64,000 nt of DNA, from NCBI GenBank assembly GCA_029247405.1, contig JAQWLH010000108.1, positions 29,452 to 93,451 on the forward strand, written 5' to 3'. Every line of letters begins with the position of its first letter. Position 1 is the first letter of the stretch. Below, piece after piece: positions 41,567 to 51,091 of the stretch. The notes under the pieces were generated by a model. The model was not told where the DNA came from, made no database searches, and was given only the letters and a program-made list of their open reading frames with translations. The DNA is from Mariniblastus sp. (GTDB lineage: Bacteria; Planctomycetota; Planctomycetia; Pirellulales; Pirellulaceae). The position numbers were made by a program, and so were the translations under genes.

Positions 41567-42910
41567 TTACTTCATCTGGTTTGCACCACCAAGTGGTATC
41601 GTATCGCTCTTGATGTTTTCGATTAATTTTTCAGCGAGCCGCTTCATTGACTCAACCTTGCCAGGGTATTCTTGTGCCCGATTCGAGGTTTCGTCTAAAT
41701 CGTCGGGCAGGTGGATCAGCACCGGACCTTGCCCTGAGTCCGCAATCCCTTTCACCTCGGCGAAGTAAAGCTTCCAATCACCCACTCGGATTGCCTCGGG
41801 AATACCCCAGCCATTCCAATACAGCAGGCTCTCCCGTGCGTGGATCACGTTTGGCTCATTGATCAACGTCTTCCAGACACTAACACCATCGATCTTCGGA
41901 ATCGCCTCTGCGATTGGTTTTAGTTCGATGTTGCAGGCGCGAGTCAGGGTAGGCAGCAGATCAATCGCAGCGATCAATTCATCAGAGTCTCGATTTTCAG
42001 GAATGACCCCAGGCCACCGAAAAATACAAGGGACGCGGGTGCCGCCTTCAAGCGACGTCCATTTAAGACCGCGAAACGGCTGGGCAGAGGCCCATTTTCG
42101 CTGTCCCGGCTCGGGACCATTATCGGAGAGGAAAACCACGATTGTTTTGTGATTCAGTTTTTCTTCCTGCAGCGTTTTTAATATCTCGCCAACGCGACTA
42201 TCAAGCTCCTCGACGACATCACCGTAAGCATCGTTGGACGACTTGCCTTGCCAATCAGGATGTGCCTGTGCTGGGAAATGGGGTGCGGTAAACGGGAGGT
42301 AAAGGAAAAACGGATTGCTTTGGTTTTCGCGAATGAACTTGATTGCTTCGTGGGTGAATTGCTCAGTCAGGCGGCGATTATCGAATGGATCGGCGACCAG
42401 CTCGTCACCCCGCCATAATTTTGTCGTCTGGTTATTGCTTCGTTTAATGTAAAAAGCCGAATCGAAACCTTGGTTCATGGGCTGCATTTCAGCGGCATCA
42501 CCCAGATGCCACTTGCCGCAAATCCCTGTCACATAGCCAGCTCCCTTGAATATCTCGGCCATTGTCACAGCTTTTGCCGCGAGTCCGTTAGAGCCTTTGA
42601 TCTTGTAGCCAATCACGCCGCCACGCCAGCCGACACGGGGTGGATAGGCGCCCGTCAATAGCGCCATCCGTGATGGAGTGCACACCGTGGCCCCAGCATA
42701 AAAGCTGGTCAACCGAACCCCTTCTCTGGCCAGGGCGTCGAGTGCTGGAGTCCGGATCGTTTTACTCCCGTAACAAGACAAGTCTCGGTAACCAAGATCA
42801 TCCGCCATCATGACCACAACATTGGGACGATCAGCAGCAGTCACCAACGGTGACAACGTCGAGATTGCAAAGAAAGTCCACGCCAACAAAAATTGAGTGA
42901 TTGGAGACAT
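41567..42910 (-). CDS. Type I sulfatase
   Basis: VVMMADDLGYRDLSCYGS; ATVCTPSRMALLTGAYPPR; GKWHLGD; FLSDNGPEPG. Confidence 0.95.
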   Translation of the reverse strand: MSPITQFLLAWTFFAISTLSPLVTAADRPNVVVMMADDLGYRDLSCYGSKTIRTPALDALAREGVRLTSFYAGATVCTPSRMALLTGAYPPRVGWRGGVIGYKIKGSNGLAAKAVTMAEIFKGAGYVTGICGKWHLGDAAEMQPMNQGFDSAFYIKRSNNQTTKLWRGDELVADPFDNRRLTEQFTHEAIKFIRENQSNPFFLYLPFTAPHFPAQAHPDWQGKSSNDAYGDVVEELDSRVGEILKTLQEEKLNHKTIVVFLSDNGPEPGQRKWASAQPFRGLKWTSLEGGTRVPCIFRWPGVIPENRDSDELIAAIDLLPTLTRACNIELKPIAEAIPKIDGVSVWKTLINEPNVIHARESLLYWNGWGIPEAIRVGDWKLYFAEVKGIADSGQGPVLIHLPDDLDETSNRAQEYPGKVESMKRLAEKLIENIKSDTIPLGGANQMK

Positions 42911-42912
42911 TC

Positions 42913-45195
42913 TTATTTTTCTTCTCCCGACACAACAAACGGCGGTAACTTTTGCTCCTCGATTTGAAGCGAGAAATGTCCGCGTGGTGGCTGAACACCA
43001 TGACGGGGATGGTTGTAGCGGAGAAAACTTTTCGCCGCGATCGTTACCTTACCATCTTCCAATTGAGGGCGAAGGTCTTCATAAATGTAACCGCCACGAG
43101 GTTGTCCACCTTGCCGATTAGGTACGCCCGTTTTTGACTCGGCACATAATTTCCCGTCAACGTAGATCGCATATCCCTCACCTGAATTAACGTGCGCGGC
43201 ACCGCCAACAACAATCCGGTAGCGGTGCCCCGGTTTCAAAGGAGGTAATTCAAATGTACCTCGGACCAACAAAACTTCATGCTCCCAAAGCGTTTTTGGC
43301 TGCTCACCACATCGGCAAAATGACGCAGAACAAGATTCTTGAATCGGTGCAAGCTTGCCAGCGAGTTGCCCAAATGGTTGCAAGCCATTTTTCCAGCCGG
43401 CTTGGGTTGAATCGAAGTCAGGAGAGTGCCAGTTTTCCATTCCTTGCGGGTACGTCACCTTTCGATAACGGTTGCCTTTTTCGGTTGACATCGTTTCTGG
43501 AGGATCAAAACTGAAGTATTCCCATTTCATTTTGTCGCAGTTTGGACCGAAGGGCTGCCAATCGTATTCATTGATTCCGGCCGCATGATAACTATTAATG
43601 AGGCCATACATCGATCCGCGGAGAAACTGGTTAAATCGTTGGGGTCGCTCGCCGTTGGCTTCCTGGAGCAAAGACGCTTGGTACCGAGGATTAGCGACAT
43701 AGGACGCCGCAATACCATCGAGGATGATCGGTCTAAGTGCATTTTCAGCTGCCGCTTTTTCTTCGTCCGAGGAGACTGTCTTCTGCTCCGATGCGATTCG
43801 CTCGGGTCGAGAAGCAAGCGGAAGTGGTTCCGTTTTGCCACCTAATAATTCAACCATCTCACGACCGAGGGCATCTCCAATGAGCACGTAGGTCTCGGCA
43901 TTGCGGTTGTAATGATAGTCTTCACTCTTTGGTGATTCTTCGACCTCTCGCCAGAATCGGCGTGTATCAACCGACGCCACCGTACCTGCAAACTCGGGGT
44001 GTTTCTGAGGATCACCCACCGCCATCTGAGCCTCTAAAATCTTCAAAAACTTGTCCTGCATATTGTAGCCACCAAACCCATTCGATCCGATGACAGCCGG
44101 CAGATTCGGAACCTTGAACTCTTGGCGAACGTCGTTGATCAGATTGATCAGGTTCTTTTCGTATTCCGCGATCAGTACTTCGCTGAAGCTATCTTTGTGA
44201 CCTTGGAACCAGACAAAACCGGCAATCTCATAGCCTTGCCCATTGTATCCAGGAACGACCTTATCAATATTGTTAAGTGTTTTGCGTACACCCTCAATCA
44301 TGAGCTTGTATTCGAGTGACTCGAACTTATTATCCAGATCGGTCCGTCCACTCGATGGCGGACGGAAGTCGAAGCCAAGCGCGCGATTGCCCTGAGCGGT
44401 TTTAATCAGCAACACCTGTTCGTCATGAAACGTACCAAGAACATGGCCAAAGCCGAGTTCCGGCCCAATCGACTTTCCGTTATTCGATGTGGCAGACAGA
44501 GGCGAGCCTTTACCATCTTTGGCGAGCCGCGCCTCTTGAAAGTAGACATCGTTTCGCACCGACCAATTACCTTGGGCGTCAACCAGCCAAGGAAATTTCC
44601 CTTCTCGCTTGGCAACTGCTTCCAAATCGCCATTACCTAGCAGGTCCATTTTTTGCAGCCAGAATCGGGGGGCCGCCCCTTGGAAATCCGAGATCTTAAA
44701 TGGGTAACGCTTGCCCGACTCAAGCGTCACACTCTTTTTGATCGGCTCAGCACCCGCATTCCGCCGATAGACTTCTTGGCCATTGAGTTGCATCGCGTTG
44801 TACGAGCTTTTACCGAATCCGCAATGCAGCTGATAGACTCCCTGTTGCGGCACCTCAAGTTGACCTTCGGCGACGGGTTTTATTGTCGGTGTGCCGTCGG
44901 GCAGGAAAACCCGAATCATCGAGGTTCTGTAGTTCCCGACTTTATAAATTGGAAGCGGCTTGTTAGGCACCGCAGGATCTGAACTGAAGTAAACCCCGTT
45001 GTAAACATTTTTTGCCCCACTGAGATTCCCCATCCCAACCATATTGGACTGGCCTGCGAGAATATAGACCTTAACCGGTTTGGTCGAGTCACCCGGTTTG
45101 CCATCGGGGTCGGGTAATCGAGACGGAACGTCAGCAAAAACAGGAAGGGTGAACAAGAGCAATGAAAGTGTGATCAAGTGCTGAATGGATTTCAT
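42913..45195 (-). CDS. Large SASA-domain (sialate O-acetylesterase-like) protein
   Basis: VYILAGQSNMVGMG; GFVWFQGHKDSFSE; start moved to MKSIQHLITLSLLL. Confidence 0.87.
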   Translation of the reverse strand: MKSIQHLITLSLLLFTLPVFADVPSRLPDPDGKPGDSTKPVKVYILAGQSNMVGMGNLSGAKNVYNGVYFSSDPAVPNKPLPIYKVGNYRTSMIRVFLPDGTPTIKPVAEGQLEVPQQGVYQLHCGFGKSSYNAMQLNGQEVYRRNAGAEPIKKSVTLESGKRYPFKISDFQGAAPRFWLQKMDLLGNGDLEAVAKREGKFPWLVDAQGNWSVRNDVYFQEARLAKDGKGSPLSATSNNGKSIGPELGFGHVLGTFHDEQVLLIKTAQGNRALGFDFRPPSSGRTDLDNKFESLEYKLMIEGVRKTLNNIDKVVPGYNGQGYEIAGFVWFQGHKDSFSEVLIAEYEKNLINLINDVRQEFKVPNLPAVIGSNGFGGYNMQDKFLKILEAQMAVGDPQKHPEFAGTVASVDTRRFWREVEESPKSEDYHYNRNAETYVLIGDALGREMVELLGGKTEPLPLASRPERIASEQKTVSSDEEKAAAENALRPIILDGIAASYVANPRYQASLLQEANGERPQRFNQFLRGSMYGLINSYHAAGINEYDWQPFGPNCDKMKWEYFSFDPPETMSTEKGNRYRKVTYPQGMENWHSPDFDSTQAGWKNGLQPFGQLAGKLAPIQESCSASFCRCGEQPKTLWEHEVLLVRGTFELPPLKPGHRYRIVVGGAAHVNSGEGYAIYVDGKLCAESKTGVPNRQGGQPRGGYIYEDLRPQLEDGKVTIAAKSFLRYNHPRHGVQPPRGHFSLQIEEQKLPPFVVSGEEK

Positions 45196-45530
45196 ATCTT
45201 CAGTCCGTTTGGGTGTTGAATGTGCTCTGACTCGAACCATCCCTCAATAAGTTGCCAACGGTCATTCGAGTCGATGAATCGGCAATGAGTTATTCCGCTC
45301 CGCAATAAAACAAACAGCAGTAGCAGACCTTCTGATCTTCCTCACTGAGTCAGAATCCTGATTGATTGTATTCTTTAAAATGGTGCGAAGGTCATTGAGA
45401 AAGCAAAATAGTTGGGATCGGGAGACTTCATTCCCTCATCGCTCGCAGCCTCATTCTGGATCCTTTATGGGTGCCAGGCATCATGCCTTGAGCAAAGCAT
45501 TTGGGCAATTTTAAGTTTTGTCCGCGTTGA

Positions 45531-46355
45531 TTAATCTTGTCTTCGCCGAAACTTAATTAAATCCCCTGCCAACGTTACTTTCGCGACATCAATCGAAGCA
45601 ACAAGACTCTTCTCAGATCGTCGACCAGCACGATAGGTCATTGCCAAAGCGTCGGCAATTTCGTCCGAGCCAATTTCGATTTGAGTACGCCATTGCTTTT
45701 GGTCGCTGCATGACAGTCCGTGGCCCTCCATCTCTTCAACAATTGCTTCGACTCGGCTGCGACGTCTACCTTCTTTTTGTACCCGCTCTCGAAGCTCAAT
45801 CAAATCGTCTTCACCTGGCACTGCAACGACGCAGCAACCCTTGGGACTCAATACGCGACTGATTTCAGAAACTGGCCGACGCCCAAACAACGACAGTACA
45901 CAGTTCACGCTCGCGTCCATGACTGGTAAACCTCGATCGGCGTTTGCCAAAACCCAGGTCGCCTCAGGCCAATGTTTCGCCGCGAGCTTGATGGCTGGCT
46001 TGGAAAGATCGATACCGCAGAAATTTGCCGCCTGATCTGAAAAAAGCGAGCGACCGAATGAGCCGTCTCCACAGCCTAGATCCAGAATTCGTGTTTTTGG
46101 ACCATCATCAGGAAGCCACGATTTCAGAGCCGCGATCAGACCGACCCCATGTCCACGCTCGAGCCAACGGTGCCTTGCGATGACAGCCTCTCGATTGTCA
46201 CCCGGATTTGACGATTTCTTGTCCTGTGGCTGCGTGAGATTCCAATAGCCTGCTTTCGCTTGGTCAAAATGATGCCCAGCAGCACAACTGAGTCCATCTT
46301 TGGATTGAATTAGCGGATGGCTACAGTTCCGGACGGTACAACAAAGGTCAAACAT
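45531..46355 (-). CDS. RlmA-like 23S rRNA (guanine-N1) methyltransferase
   Basis: DLCCTVRNCSHPLIQSKDGLSCAAGHHFDQAKAGYWNLTQPQDKK (Zn-site-like N-terminus); ILDLGCGDGSFGRSL SAM motif. Confidence 0.85.
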   Translation of the reverse strand: MFDLCCTVRNCSHPLIQSKDGLSCAAGHHFDQAKAGYWNLTQPQDKKSSNPGDNREAVIARHRWLERGHGVGLIAALKSWLPDDGPKTRILDLGCGDGSFGRSLFSDQAANFCGIDLSKPAIKLAAKHWPEATWVLANADRGLPVMDASVNCVLSLFGRRPVSEISRVLSPKGCCVVAVPGEDDLIELRERVQKEGRRRSRVEAIVEEMEGHGLSCSDQKQWRTQIEIGSDEIADALAMTYRAGRRSEKSLVASIDVAKVTLAGDLIKFRRRQD

Positions 46356-46476
46356 ACCAAAATTGTAATACCGACTGAGAAGATAGAAAGGGATCCAACC
46401 TCTGAACAAGCCTTCCAATCTGCTTGAGCCAAGTGAAATGATACTACCGCGGGTTGGAGCTTATTCTCCAGCCAGA

Positions 46477-47472
46477 CTATTTCGACAACAATTCCAGCCG
46501 ATCCAAGTATCGCTGCATGTCGTTTGGCCAACTTGTCTGAAACCGCATCAACTTTCCGGTCGTTGGATGCTTGAAACAGAGATCGGCAGCATGGAGTGCC
46601 ATGCGACGGATCTTACTGTCGTCGGCCACTTGTGGCTTTCCAAACGGCCCCCGGTATTTTATATCGCCACAGATTGGATGTCCGAGCTCTGCCAAATGGA
46701 TCCGAATTTGATTCGTTCGCCCCGTCTCCAATCGGCATTCCAATTCGCTGTAAGCTCCAATTTTTCGCAGGGTCCGAAAATGCGTGACTGCACGTTCGCC
46801 GATCGTTGTATCCGCGGTACTACCTCTCAACCCGTCACCCCGGTCGCGGATAAACTGAGATTCCACCGTTTGATCCTCAATGGAACCGGGGATTAGCGTA
46901 AAATACTTTCGCACCGCGTTGTGTTGGGCAAATTGGTGAATGATTTTAGTTTGAGATTCTTTATTGCGAGCGAAAACAAGTAGCCCGCTTGAGTCACGAT
47001 CAATCCGATGTACCGGCAACAATCGGGGAATTTTGCGGAGTGTATGTTTTGATTCGTTTTTCTCAGCCGCATGCTTACCAATGAGCCGAGGGACACACTC
47101 ATCGAGCGTCGGTTGCAAGTTTTTTCGGGCCCAAGACCAAGTCAAATCCGGTTTTCGCCGCAAGGTTACCATGCCGGTGGGCTTTTCAACGACCACCAAT
47201 TCAGCATCAACGTGACGGATTTTGACGTCCTTGTCCGTTGGAGGTGGAGGCAACGGATGGTCAAAAACCGTAAGCACTTCGCCCTTGGATAACTGCCGAC
47301 CTTCGTCCACGCACAGCACTCCTCCAATTGTCACTCGACGAGCACGCAGTACTTTTTTAACCGCCGACCAAGAAGGATCATCGGGTAAATATTGGCGCAA
47401 CGCAGCCAACACCATTTGTTTGTCTTCCGTAATTGTAAAAGAGTGGATGGGCTGCATGGACTGACCAATCAT
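46477..47472 (-). CDS. RluA-family pseudouridine synthase
   Basis: LLPVHRIDRDSSGLLVFARNKESQ catalytic motif; ECRLETGRTNQIRIHLAELGHPICGD. Confidence 0.95.
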   Translation of the reverse strand: MIGQSMQPIHSFTITEDKQMVLAALRQYLPDDPSWSAVKKVLRARRVTIGGVLCVDEGRQLSKGEVLTVFDHPLPPPPTDKDVKIRHVDAELVVVEKPTGMVTLRRKPDLTWSWARKNLQPTLDECVPRLIGKHAAEKNESKHTLRKIPRLLPVHRIDRDSSGLLVFARNKESQTKIIHQFAQHNAVRKYFTLIPGSIEDQTVESQFIRDRGDGLRGSTADTTIGERAVTHFRTLRKIGAYSELECRLETGRTNQIRIHLAELGHPICGDIKYRGPFGKPQVADDSKIRRMALHAADLCFKHPTTGKLMRFQTSWPNDMQRYLDRLELLSK

Positions 47473-47673
47473 GAACGTGGTCTAACATTGTATCCTCAAT
47501 GGACGGGGCCGTTGAGTGACATCAGAAGCCGCCATTCGACAGACATCCCATGCCCCAAGTCAACCCACTCACTTTGATTGAGCGAATTGATTTCGCCTTG
47601 GTCACGTGATTTCAGTTAAAGGGTGACTGGACTAGGCTGAGAAAGCCGCCTTGGGATTTGTTTCAAGCTCCAT

Positions 47674-49335
47674 CTACTTGAGCTCTGAAACGCTCTCTGG
47701 ATGAAGAGGTTTCGCTCCCAACTCGCTCTCAATCGAAGTCGAACCGAGAATAGATTCGAATGAATCCGACCGAATCGACGAAAGCCGACTGGGCTTAAAT
47801 GGCGATTCGAGAGGCATGCCCGAACTCTCGACAATTTCGCTGGCAAGCGTCTCAAGTTGTTTGACATTCAATGCGAATCGTTCGAAAAACTTGTTTCCTG
47901 AAAGATCTTCTTTTAACCGTGAATTCATTTCCATGATGATCGGCATCTGAGTCGTATTGACGTACCCTGTTGCAGTCTGGCCATCGGTCTCCGCATGCCA
48001 TTGGCGAAAGAAATTCTGCATGAAATGATTAATCTTGGAAAGCTCTTTAAGACGCCCCAGATTCCGCATGTACATGGTTTGGTGGCACATACGCTCGTGA
48101 AAGTAAATAAATCCGGTAATGGACCAGTAGACAAGATAATCCCAAAGAATTTTCGTCGGCATGACAATCGGGTTACCAAACATTTCATATTGTTCTTGAT
48201 AAGCCGAAAGAGTGCCGTAATAAAACCGCTTGTAAATTTTATCGTATGAATAGGCTCGCACCCGATATCCACGCCACGTCAAATCTCGCCAAATCAGATC
48301 CGTCAAAAAAGTGTTGGCAAACGCGATGAAATCACTGCCCGGTGAGTAAAACGGGTCATGAAAAAAACCAGCCTCGCCTGTAATGCCCCAACGATTCGCA
48401 GAAAAAACCTGTTCGCATTCAGTCGAGTAATGTTTGATCGCGCGAAAGTCTTGAAGGTCATCAACATGTTCCCGAACGGCTGCAGCACACTGCGGTTCAT
48501 GTTTCTCAAGCCATGCCAGCGCTTTGTCAAAAGAGTTAAATTCTGAAAGCGAATGAAACTCTTCGGCAGCCACAATTCCCATGCTGGTTGAGCCGGAAGC
48601 CAGCGGAATCAACCAAACCCAATATCCCTTGCCCATCAGGTGGTTGGTACTGTACCAGCGGGCGGTTTTCTCCTGATGTCCCTCACTCCAAGCCGGCTGG
48701 TCACACCAGTCGTCAACTTTGATGTGCTGGCCAAATCGAAACCAAGCTGCATTAGCCGTATGAGGCGAAGGTTTCTGCAAGCCGAGTTTCCGTTTCAAGA
48801 AGGCCCGACGTCCGCTGGCATCAACGACCCAGCGACTTTGAATCTGACCAGGCTGCCGTTGAATCTCAAAATCAACACAATGACCTCCCCGTTTATTGAT
48901 CGTTACATCTTTGATTTTTGCTTCGTCGATAAATTCTATTCCGCGTTCGCGGCAAAGGTCACCCAGATGGTTTTCAAAACGCCCGCGATCCAACTGATAA
49001 CTGGGGCATGAAGCGTATCGCTTTCCGCCTAACTCAAGACGCTCTTCAATTCGCGAGTTGTCGCCATTTGGAAAGAAAAACCGCAGCCCTAATTTTGGCA
49101 ATTGTTCGTCTTTGATGTGTTGTTTAAGCCCGAGAATTTCCCCGAAATAATGTGCCGCCACTTCAACGGTTGACTCACCCACCTTATGAGCCGCCTCAGG
49201 AACCGGATGCTTACGCTTTTCCAAAATGACAAGCTTGCTCTTGGGCAACTTTTGATTCAGTTGCAGCGCGAGCGAAAGCCCCGCCAGACCGCCCCCGAGA
49301 ATGGTTACATCCGATTTTGAAGGGACATCATGCAT
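47674..49335 (-). CDS. Flavin-dependent halogenase-like enzyme (tryptophan-halogenase superfamily), paralog 1
   Basis: [17 protein letters not shown] (GxGxxG); [38 protein letters not shown] (WxWxIP); [10 protein letters not shown]. Confidence 0.85.
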   Translation of the reverse strand: MHDVPSKSDVTILGGGLAGLSLALQLNQKLPKSKLVILEKRKHPVPEAAHKVGESTVEVAAHYFGEILGLKQHIKDEQLPKLGLRFFFPNGDNSRIEERLELGGKRYASCPSYQLDRGRFENHLGDLCRERGIEFIDEAKIKDVTINKRGGHCVDFEIQRQPGQIQSRWVVDASGRRAFLKRKLGLQKPSPHTANAAWFRFGQHIKVDDWCDQPAWSEGHQEKTARWYSTNHLMGKGYWVWLIPLASGSTSMGIVAAEEFHSLSEFNSFDKALAWLEKHEPQCAAAVREHVDDLQDFRAIKHYSTECEQVFSANRWGITGEAGFFHDPFYSPGSDFIAFANTFLTDLIWRDLTWRGYRVRAYSYDKIYKRFYYGTLSAYQEQYEMFGNPIVMPTKILWDYLVYWSITGFIYFHERMCHQTMYMRNLGRLKELSKINHFMQNFFRQWHAETDGQTATGYVNTTQMPIIMEMNSRLKEDLSGNKFFERFALNVKQLETLASEIVESSGMPLESPFKPSRLSSIRSDSFESILGSTSIESELGAKPLHPESVSELK

Positions 49336-49450
49336 TCGTTCAATTGCCGTTTAGTTGAAAGGTGTGAAATTGGTTTTGTGTTGATGCGGCGTTCGAAGTC
49401 ACGCTTTGGCGAAAGTCTCAACCGACGCAGTTCTCAAGTCTCAGTCTCTG

Positions 49451-51091
49451 TTAGACATTGAGCATTTCAAATACGGGAGCAAGTCGCTGCTCTCGAGGTG
49501 GTTGTTCACCAATGGAAGTTTCTATTTCGGGCAATGATTCCCGTACCCGACTGGTGATCTCAAACATCAAGTCTCGAATTAAATCCACATTATCTGCGAA
49601 TCTTTGACGCAGGTCGGCGTCGCTTAACGACTCCGTCAACTCTCGATTCAAACGAGTCATGATTTCGATATTGCTTTGATCCACGAACGCCGGTGCTGCG
49701 TTCACCTCCGGATCGGCTTCGAACCAATTCCGAAAAAACTCTTGCATCTTCAGATTCATATCGCGAATGTCTTCCACACCGCGCGATAACGATTGAATGA
49801 ACCCCGCGTCGGTCAGTTTGTCATTAAAATACAGCAGCGCCGGGAATCCCCAGTAGACCGCATAATCCCAAACAAACTTGATCGACATGATCCGTGGATT
49901 CCCAAACAACGGATACTGATCTCGATAGGTCAGTAAGTTATTTTGAAACAAGGTCAAAAAGACGCTTTGCAAAGTTGGTGCGAGATGCGTGAGTGATTTA
50001 CCTGCCAGATCATCCTCGATCAACTTTCCAATCATCGTGTTACCGATCGCAATAAAGTCACTTCCTGGCGAGTAAAACGGATCAAGAAAGGCAGCAGCTT
50101 CACCGACCAGTCCCCAACGGTCCGCTGAGAAAACTTGACGGGATCCTCGCGACATTTTTTTGATAGCCAGAAAGTCTTGCATTTTGTCTAAATGGGGAGC
50201 GATGGCTTGAGCACACTCCGGCTCATGTGTATCAAGCCAATCGATGCACTTCTCAAAACTATTAAAAGTGTTCAGGGCATGCACACGTGGGTCAGCAACA
50301 ATCCCAATGCTGGTCGACCCAGTCGCCAACGGAATGATCCAGACCCAGTACCCTTCACCCATCAAGTGATTTGTACTGAGCCATCGCCGCGGCACTTTGC
50401 CCGTCAGTTGCTGCCACTCAGAGTCTTCACACCACGCATCAATCTGAATCTGGGCGTCGACACGAAACCAAGCGGCATTGATGTCATGTCCTAGATCTTC
50501 CTCGAGCTGCAATTTGCGTTTGATGAATGCCGCCCGCCCACTGGCGTCAACAACCCACCTGGAACTGATCGTTTGCTTCTCACCGTTAAGCAGAAATGTA
50601 ATTTGGTGGTTTGTGTCTTTCGTTCCATTCTCCGATGTGTCGAGAATCACTTCACGGACTCGGGCGCCATCGAAGATCGTTGCTCCCAACTCAGCACCAG
50701 ATTCCGCCAGAAAATTTTCGAGGCGACCGCGGTCAACCTGATAGCTAGGAGCCGCAAAAAAAGAACTTCCACCGACTTCGGTGCCTTCGGCCAAGGTTTG
50801 AAAGGCGTCTTTGAAAAAAAACCGCAAACCAAATTTGGGGAGTTGATCATCCGTTAAATGTTTTTTGAGACCAAGCTGCTCACTAAGATAGTGGGCCCCG
50901 ATCTCGACAGTAGACTCACCAACTTTGTGAGTGGTTTCCGAAACTGGATACTGGCGTTTCTCGATGACGGCAATCATCAATTCTGGCTGCTGCGATAGCA
51001 ATTGGCGTGCAAGTGTTAGCCCAGCAAGGCCGCCACCGAGGATCACAACATCAAAGAAATCGGGGGTTTGTTTTTTATTTTCAGCAATCAT
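49451..51091 (-). CDS. Flavin-dependent halogenase-like enzyme, paralog 2
   Basis: [55 protein letters not shown] (WxWxIP); [10 protein letters not shown]; 4-bp overlap with the PKS gene. Confidence 0.85.
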   Translation of the reverse strand: MIAENKKQTPDFFDVVILGGGLAGLTLARQLLSQQPELMIAVIEKRQYPVSETTHKVGESTVEIGAHYLSEQLGLKKHLTDDQLPKFGLRFFFKDAFQTLAEGTEVGGSSFFAAPSYQVDRGRLENFLAESGAELGATIFDGARVREVILDTSENGTKDTNHQITFLLNGEKQTISSRWVVDASGRAAFIKRKLQLEEDLGHDINAAWFRVDAQIQIDAWCEDSEWQQLTGKVPRRWLSTNHLMGEGYWVWIIPLATGSTSIGIVADPRVHALNTFNSFEKCIDWLDTHEPECAQAIAPHLDKMQDFLAIKKMSRGSRQVFSADRWGLVGEAAAFLDPFYSPGSDFIAIGNTMIGKLIEDDLAGKSLTHLAPTLQSVFLTLFQNNLLTYRDQYPLFGNPRIMSIKFVWDYAVYWGFPALLYFNDKLTDAGFIQSLSRGVEDIRDMNLKMQEFFRNWFEADPEVNAAPAFVDQSNIEIMTRLNRELTESLSDADLRQRFADNVDLIRDLMFEITSRVRESLPEIETSIGEQPPREQRLAPVFEMLNV

